Positions 53,201 through 62,200 of a stretch of 64,000 nt of DNA are shown in pieces. Each line of letters starts with the position of its first letter. Within the stretch, counting starts at the first letter, position 1. The position numbers and the translations under genes are program-made. This DNA comes from Sarcocystis neurona (Eukaryota > Apicomplexa > Conoidasida > Eucoccidiorida > Sarcocystidae), in contig KL647303.1 of NCBI GenBank assembly GCA_000727475.1, forward strand, positions 462,408 through 526,407, in the 5' to 3' direction. The notes under the pieces were generated by a model. That model was not told the DNA's origin. It searched no databases and worked only from the letters and a program-made list of their open reading frames with translations.

Positions 53201-56200
53201 GATAGACAGACAGAGACAGGAACGTATATTCGAATGGGTACTTGCAGAGTGCGGAAAAGAACTTGCCACATTCTTCAACGAAGCAGCCGCTGATGTCTCG
53301 GTGCCGCTGCGGCTCAGCAGCAGGCAGCAGCTGGAGCAGGTGAAGAACAAGCAGCAGCAGCAGCACATGTTTCGCTTGCCAGCAGTTGACGGAGAACTAC
53401 TGCTCCACGCGAGACAAGCGGAAGGAGAAGAACGAAGACTTCTTGCTGCCTTTCTCCTTGCGGCTGGTGGCCGGGTAAAGCGTTTTCCGCTGCTGCTGCT
53501 GCTGCTCTTCTCTTTGGATCTCCTTCGTCCTCTCCTCACTTACACTATCAAAGAAACGCGTCCTCTCTCCTTGCTGCTGCTGCTACTTCGTGTGCACACA
53601 ACCCCGTGCGAGAACTGCAGCTGTGCTCCACACATCCGCCCGACTTTGCTTCTCCGTTGTGGGGACTGCCTGAACTCTTGCTGCTGTTTCTTCTGCTGCC
53701 TTTCTCTTCTTACTGCACCGTTTTCCCCCGCTCCTGCTTTTGCTGCCGCTGCTGCTGCTACTGCTGCTGCTCGCCCTGTGCGACCTGCGTCTGTTTCAGC
53801 CGTTTCTTCCCGATTGGCGCCTTCTACTGCGGCCGCTGCCCCTCGTCCTGCGGCTGCTGCGGTTGCTGCCGGTCTTCGCACTGCGTCTACGTTTGCACGT
53901 GTCTCCCGTGTTCCGAGCTTGGTTCGGTGGCTCTCCTCCTCCTTCTCTTCTCCCTCGTCGTCCCCTGCCGCGGCCGCTACCGCAGTTTCTCTGCATGACG
54001 CGTCTCTCCCAGACCGTCTTCTTCTTCTTCGTCTTCCTCTGCTTTTCTTCGTCTGTGTGCTGACGTCGCGACACGAAAACTTCACCGCACGTCCAGAGAT
54101 TTCTAGTGTACCTCTTGTATATGTGGCAGTTTGCATGCGTCCGTTTGTCTATAGAGATGAATATATAGGTATGTAAATGTATCGCAGGGCTCTAATATGT
54201 GTCCGTTTATATATAGAGATGAATATGTAGGTAAACAAATGTGTACGCAGGGGTCTAACATGCGTCCGTATCTATGCAGAGATGAATGTGTAGGTAAATG
54301 AATACATGCGCAGGGGTCTAATATGCGTCCATATGTCTGTAGAAACGAATATATAGATATACGAATATATACGCAGGGGTCTGATATGCATGCGTAGGTT
54401 GTTGGTGCACGTGGACCTCTGTACACTTTCGTTCACTTGCAAAGACAGGCTCTCCTGTGCCGTGGGAGGGTCGTCTCTCCGAGTATACGTGTGTGAGGGA
54501 GGCGTTGCTGCTGCTGCCGCTGCTTCTGCCAGATGTTGCGCGACCGGTAGAAAATTCCTGCAGATGTATCAACTTGAAGGATTTGTCTGTTGCGTTGGCG
54601 CTGCAGCTTGTTGATTCAGCCGCAAGACGGAAGAGAAACACTGCCGTGTTTTATTATCTCTGTGACAGTAGATGAAGCTCGTCCGGTTGAAATGCGCGTG
54701 TGGGGCTGCTGCTGCGGATAAATTTGCTGCAGCTGAGAGAAACAGTCGATCTACTGCTCCAGGAAGGCGAGGGGGGGGGCGTGTACTACCCCCACCTGGC
54801 GCTGTGTGTAGCAGCCCACGTCCAGCAGCAGACTGGCAGCGATGTAAGTTCCACCTCCGTACGCGTGTATATATATATGTGGGTCTGTCTCCATTTATAT
54901 ACTATTTGTATATATACGCATACGTATATATATATATATATATGTGGGTCTCTCTCTATATATATGTACATTATCTGTATATTTACGCATATATGTACAT
55001 GAACATACACGTATATATATCTGTACATATAGGTGCCCAGATGTATAGAATATATGTGCACACAGGTACACCCATACGTGTAGACATACGTATACATACT
55101 TACATAGAGGGAACGTTGGTGTCTGTGTATTCGCAGATGCGTACATACGCGTATATACATATATATGTATTCATATGTAAATCTATTTAGATGTCCATAT
55201 ATATATATACATACGTACGTATGCACACGTATACATATACGTATATATAATAGGTGTCTACGTATGTACACCCATACATACACATATATAATAGGTCTGC
55301 ACATACGCGCAATCATATATATATATATATATGTGCGTGTGTATCTACTTGTATATGGGTCCGTATTTTGACTGTCTGGTGTGAAGCGCACACATATGCG
55401 TAAGACAGTTTTGAGTTATCCCTCTGTATTACTATCGCCTACTCATATATGTGTGTAAACGTATAAATATATGTATATATGTATATATACAGCAGTGCCA
55501 CTAGTACCTCTTTCCTTCCCAGAGGGAGCCCGTAAATGTTACTTTTTGTGTCTGCGTTTGCGCAAGTGCATGCGGAACTTCTGCGTCGTGCTGTCGTCTG
55601 CTCTGTACATGTTTATATGTTTGTTTGTAGACGAGAACGTGCTGGAGACGGCTGAATGCGTGTAGACATGTGACGAAGGATGCTGCGCGATCTTCTGGTA
55701 AAAGTGGCGTGCTGGACTCTGTTTTTGTTGCTGGTTGCTTCCGGGAAGTTTCACGTTGTCCTGTATTTCTCCCACTGTATACATTTATATGTGTGTGAAG
55801 TCGTGCATGCATACATACATGTGGACGTACATAGATGTATATAGGTATATATACAATTATACGTAAGGACGTACGTGCTCACATGCACGTGTATGTATAT
55901 ATATAGAGAGAGAGGGGTATACATCCGTATGTACGTAAGTACGTACGTGCACACGTACACATCTGGGCAAGCATTTATATCTATAATGGAGAGACACACA
56001 TACATCTATACATAACGTACGTACACACATTCGTATATGCATGTGTGTGTAGTTTTGTCCAACGTGAATATATCATGACCATCTATTTTATAGATGTAGT
56101 TATGACTGGCGTATGTATACATTTGTCTTATCACTGCTGGAAGGATGTGAACGCTACCTCTCTTCCTCTATATGGATGTGGAAAGGTGACTTTGTGTTGC

Positions 56201-59200
56201 TGCTCGATAAAATTTTCACATTATATCTCGATGCGCATTTCCTTTTCAAAGTGCTCTTCTTCATTTATCGTTTCCGTCTTCTTCTTCCTTCTCGTCCCCG
56301 TCTTTTCTATCTCTTTGTTGGGGGGAGATTCCTTTCCCGAAAAATGGCGATGTCTCAGCAGCACTGGACGACGTGAATGTTGTATGTGTGCCGTCTCGTC
56401 TCTTCTCCCCCCCTCTGTGTCATTCTTCCGCTGCCGTCTCCGCGAGCAGCAGGCTGCCACTGTTGTCTATAACTGCGCCTTTTGGCTTCCTTGGTTTATC
56501 CTCTCTTCGGTTCCCCTCCTCTCTTCGGTTCCCCGCCTTCTTGTAATTTCTTCTTCGTTGTTTTCTTCCGTCTGCTCATTTGCTCACAAACGGTGACTTC
56601 TTTTGAGCCCAGAGCAACAAGGACGCAGCTCATTTTCAAGCTGCTGCGCCAAGCTGCTGCGCCCTCTCGCCTGCTGCTGCTAAAGCGTCGTGTGCCTCTT
56701 CGCATGCGAAGGTTGACCGGTTCTGCTGCTGCTGTTGCTTTTGTGTTTGCTGCTGTTGGCGACAGTTCGTCTATCTGGATATGCTGCAGACTGCAGCGTA
56801 CAAGTTCCCCTGGCTGCGGCCCTCTCCTGCAGTACTTCGCTTGTATCGGCTGCTGCAGCCGCTAGACTCCGGCGTCTGGACTGTTGCTGCTGCTGCGGCT
56901 GGGACGCCAGCAGCGCATGCCGAGGCTCGGCGACGTGGGTTTCGTTCTGCTGCTGCTGCTCCCGCTGCTGCTGCAGCGCGCAAGTCATCTGAATGCTCGA
57001 GTGAAGAAAGTGAAGAAGAGCAGAGAACAACAGCAGGAGGAGGAGCGGCAGACGCTGCTAGTCGAGCAAGTGCCGCGACTGCTGCAGCAGCAGAAGCAGC
57101 AACAACAGACCCTGACATTGCTGCAGGAGAAGGAACGGCGACAAGAGACGCCAGCAGCAGACGAACCGCAGCAGCAGTGGCAGAAGGGAAGCATTTAGAG
57201 GAGGAGGAGGAAGAAAAGAAGCACGAGCCCCCGCCACTGCCACCGCCTGACCTGCCGATCCTCCTGAGCTGGCGACAGCAACTCGCCGCGGTGCTGCTGT
57301 TCAAAAATGCCGTGCCGCTTTCCGTCGTCGCAGCAGCAGCAGGACGAACAGGAGCAGTGTGCAAGCGACAAAGACTGTGCGGCGGCAACTGCAGCAGCAG
57401 GAAGCGCACCAAGAAACACACGCCCTCTGCAGCAGCAGCAGCGATGGAAGATGTGGACCAAAAGAAGCAGCAGCAGCAACATGGAAAGGAAGAAGAGGAA
57501 CAGGAGGAGCTAGCAGCTGCAGCGGCGTCAAGCGTGTCAGCCAAGAGTATCAGCGCTGCCGGGGAGATGAAGAGAGTAAGCTGCCTTCCCGTCCTTGCCT
57601 TTTGTATGTGCCCCTGGACCGCTGCCTTCTTCGTAAGCCGGGCAAACAGAGAAGAACAAAAAACTCTTGTAGATGTAGCTCATGTGTGTCTGTCTGCGCG
57701 GACCCCCCCGCTTGTATATCTCCCCTCTTTATAGGTATCAAGTATATGATTGTATATATGTATAGAGACCGAGGCAAGTCGACTGCAGTGCTCTTTGTAG
57801 GGAAAAGAACCGACCTGCGTAATAAGTTTATCTGCTGGTCGAGAGAACTAATATCTCCGCACATCCGTCTGTATCTATCTGTATCTATCTATCTATCTGT
57901 CCATATATATATGTTGTATATGTGCAAACATATATACATATATATATATATGTGTCGCTTTTTGTGAAAGGGTATCAGATCGATTTATAGCCCTGTCTGT
58001 CTGCATGCGTACCAGTGTGTCTGTATAGGTATGTAGCATATACTCCTGTGTGTTTCTACTCCCTTTGTGGTTATATTTCTCGGCTTAGAGGGGACGTGCC
58101 TTTTTTTTGTTTATGAGTGAAGAGATACGTTTTTGACATCTGGGAAGTGCTTGACCGCGTCTGCATCGCGCGGTGCCAGCAGCGGCAGAGTTGACGTGCC
58201 GGTGAGGCGTATATATATAGAGAGAGTGGAACTTTGACTTTTCTGCCCGTAGACAGCTACACTAACGGCAGAAACGTCTGTCCCTTCCTGCTGAACTGCA
58301 TGAAGGGCTGCTGCTGTGGGGTGGACACAGGCGCTGCTGCTGCTCGAGCAGCTGCTGCAGCTGGACGTGGCGTCCCCTTCCTCCTCCTCTTCCTCCTGCG
58401 GCAGCGGGAGCGCGAAGCCGGCGACGACGCGATGGAACACAGCAGCCGCACCAGCAGAGACAGCAGCAGAGGCAGCGGCAGACCGCGGGGAAGAGTCGCT
58501 TTTGTGCGCCACCGGAACGGCGAGGAAGCGGCAGTGGCCGCTGCCTGCGTATCTGCTGCAACAGCAACAGCAGGGAAGCGTCGTCATGTTGCAGAAGCAG
58601 CAGCGGCAGCCAGTCTTTGATCTGCAGTATCTGCTACTGAGGTACGAAACAGACGCAAGAAATTCCGGGTGTACACACGTCTCTGTTCGCATCCTCCTGG
58701 TGAAAATCTACTCGTGGAAGTGAGACTAAAGAGGATGAATATATGCGTGTAGGCATGTGTGTCGAGGTACACTAGAAGTGAAGAAACTGTGTTACTGCAT
58801 GCAACCGAAACTAATTCGTGTCTGTCTCTCGTAGAAAAAGTAAACACACGTGTAAATGCGAATAGATACGAATACGTAATAGTGAAGGTATATCATGTTT
58901 TATCCAGATATACAACGGTCTGTATGTATACATATGTATATATATATACATATATATGTATACCTACATGCAGAGGACGGATATGTACAAATTTGGGTGT
59001 AGCGTATATCTGTATACATATATATATATAAATGCGCGTACATACAGGGAGGGGGTGTATAAAAAGTTTGGGTGTAGTGTATATCTGTATATATGTAATG
59101 TATATCTGTCTACATGTATATATATAGTGTATATCTGTATACATATATATATATAAATGTGCGTACGTACAGGAAGGGGGCATACGCAGATCTGGGTGTG

Positions 59201-62200
59201 TCTTGGATGCTTCCTGATTGTCGGAGTGTAGGGGGAGGCTTTCCTCTCCGCCGTGAGGATAACAAATTTATGTATATGTACGTATGTGTACACATATATA
59301 TATATATATATATATGTGTATACTTCCACTATATATATACATATATATATGTATGTATGTAGCTGTAATAATCGGTATTTACTTCTTCGGTCGCCTTGTG
59401 GGTACGCGCGCATGCGTGTAGAAACATACTACCGTACTTGCTGTTACAAATATATACATACATATATGTATATGCTTGTGCGTGTATGTATGCGCAGATG
59501 GGTGTATACCTATATGTGCTCGAATAGAGTAAAGTGGGCAGTTTAGTTGTTCGTAAGGCCATACATATACGTGTATAGGTTTGGAGGTACACATACATCT
59601 ATTGAATACGTATATATATATATATGTATATGTGCGCGCAGATGAATGTGTACCTGTATATGCTTGTATAGAGTAGAATAAACTGTTCTGTTGTCTGTAA
59701 GCCTGTATACGTATACGTATATATGCTCGAATATCTACGTGGAAACATTTTGACTGGCGTCTGCTACATCGTAGTTTGCACATACCTACATGCAGGACGC
59801 ACACACGTATACATATATATATGCAAGTAGATCTGGAGAGAGGTACGCGCTTGCGTACTTATCTTTCTTACGTCGTATTTATACGGAGAAGTCTGGACTT
59901 CTGTGATGAGGAGCAGGTTTCCTCTGTATACGTGCTACACACACTTACCGACCTAGCAAGCAGCAGCAGAGGAGAAGCCGGACGTCGGCCGCAGCGGCTC
60001 ATTTTTGCAACACTTTCGTGTAGACAGACAGCTGCAGAGCCCGGCACATGCAGCTCTATGTTGGTGGGTGTGTGTGTGTGTGAAAATGCGGCACAGACTT
60101 CACGCCGGCCTTCCCCGGCCGTTTTTTACGTGGAGCCGCGCACGTTCCTGCGTCTGCCGCAGCAGCTCACCTGCCGTTTTCTCTCTGCGCTGCCGCGGCG
60201 AAGGCGCGTTCTTCTGCGGCTGTCGTTGCTGCCGGTGGTGCTCTTATGCGTCTTCCTCTTCCCTCGCATTCCCTTCGAGCTGCTGCGGCTGCTCTTCTGC
60301 CGTGGAAATCTTCGATCCTCCTTCTCACACGCCGTACGCGTTAGACTATTTCTTCGCGTGGACTGCTGCAGTCATTTTTACGCTGCACATCTGCGACCAG
60401 CGGGGACGTGCTGCTGCAGCAGCAGTGCGAGACTGCGGAGCCGCAGCAGCACGAACGGCAGCAGGAGGGAAGCAGCAGCGGGGCATCTGGAGCTTTCTCA
60501 ACGCGGCAGAAGCGGTCCAGCTGCATCGAGTCTGCGCAGCGTTTGCCGCGGAGCTGCTGCTGGCCGACGCCTGGCCCTACGCATGCGGGGTCATGCTGCT
60601 GAGTCCCCTTCCCGGTATCGCCACCACGTCGCTGCTCTTATCCCTCTGCTGCTGCTGCTTCTGCAGGGGCTTCGCTCTTGTCTGTTTGCTGCTGCTGCTG
60701 CAGGGACTCTGCTGTGGTTCGGCTCTCGTCGGTTTGCTGCTCCTGCGGGCTCTGCTATTCCTCGGCTGCGCTGCTGCTGCTGCTGCGGTACATTTTGCGG
60801 TTTCCTGGTGCTGCTGTGCTGTCTCTGCTGCTGCGTCCTCCGCACCTTCCCTCTTGTGCCGCTGTTCACGCGCTGCTGTCGCTGCTTCGTGTGCGGTCCC
60901 CTGGGCGGTAGTTTCGCCTGCGCGTTGCCTCGACCCTGTGTCCAAGTCTTCTTCTGTCGTTGCTGCTGTTGTTGCTGCACGCCTGGGCTGCAGTGGACTA
61001 CAACTGGCACCCGTTCTCCTATATGTTGCGGCGCTGCAGCAGCAGCACAAATATATAAATGTGTGTGTGTATGTCTATCTGTCAACAGAGAAAACCACGT
61101 TTGACATGCACCACTTGAAGAATGGCGGATGAATCGACTTGTGCGTATTTGTCCGTCTCCCTCCATATACATGTATATATATAAATACTTTTGAGCATAG
61201 TATGTATATATATATATATATATTTCCTGGTCCTACGTAGTACGCATGTACACGTATAATAGGTACGTCTACATCCACGTGTGTGTAGGTATCTCTGCTT
61301 CTTTTAAGTGCGCTCAAGTATAAAAGTGCATGTAGATTAACGAGAGTGTTTCTATCACGTGTACCCATATATATACTAGTATATACTTCTGTATACGTAT
61401 ATATGCATATATGTGTATATTTATCTGCGGGATAGGCGTAAATACTTTGCAAAGGGACGACTTGGTGGATACCTACCACATCTATCCATATATATATGTA
61501 TATGCTAGTGTGTACTTATGTATACATACATATGTGTGTGTATACTTACGTGCGTTATAGGTGACAGTACGTTACAGGAGGACGTCTTGGTGAATGTCTA
61601 CCATGGCTATCCATGTATATGTATGTATATATGTATGTATGTATGTATATATTAGTATATATCTGTGTGTACGTATATATACAAATATGTGTATATGTAT
61701 GTTGTCGTGATAACTGTAAGTAGGCTGCAGAGGAACGTCTTAGTGAATATATTTTTTGTGGATGCGGTGCGTGTGGCTGCAGAGAGAGGCATCGCAGCAG
61801 TGCGGTGGTGGCTGCTGCGTTTCGCACGTACGTTTAGCTGCTGGTGGCGCCCTGCTGACGCGGCTGCTGCTGGCCTCGACAGCGGAGAAACAACAGAAGA
61901 AGGTGCAGCAGCAACAAGAGCAGTGCTGCGGGAGCGTGTGGGTCTGCCGCGCTGGTGGATGGACGAGGCGGATGCGCTTTTTGCGCTGCAGCAGCAGAAG
62001 TTTTTTCAGGTGAGTCTTTCTAGCAGAAGCAGCAGCACGGGCAACGACTGAGAATGCAAGAGCGGCAGCGCAAGAGAGAGGAAGAAGCAGCAGCAGCAGC
62101 AACGGAGGGGCGCAGGGACAGCAACAGCGTCGGCCAGCCCAAGCGACTGGGTCTGCGGAAGGAGCAGCGAGAGGCGTCGGAGCAGAAAGGGCGACAGCAG

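Noticed and set aside
53475..54176. Read-through of NUP98-NUP96 exon 3 to 54176
   Set aside because: After the GTAAAG donor the frame is pyrimidine-rich and lacks Nup96 pattern, whereas the exon at 54733 continues the pattern in phase.
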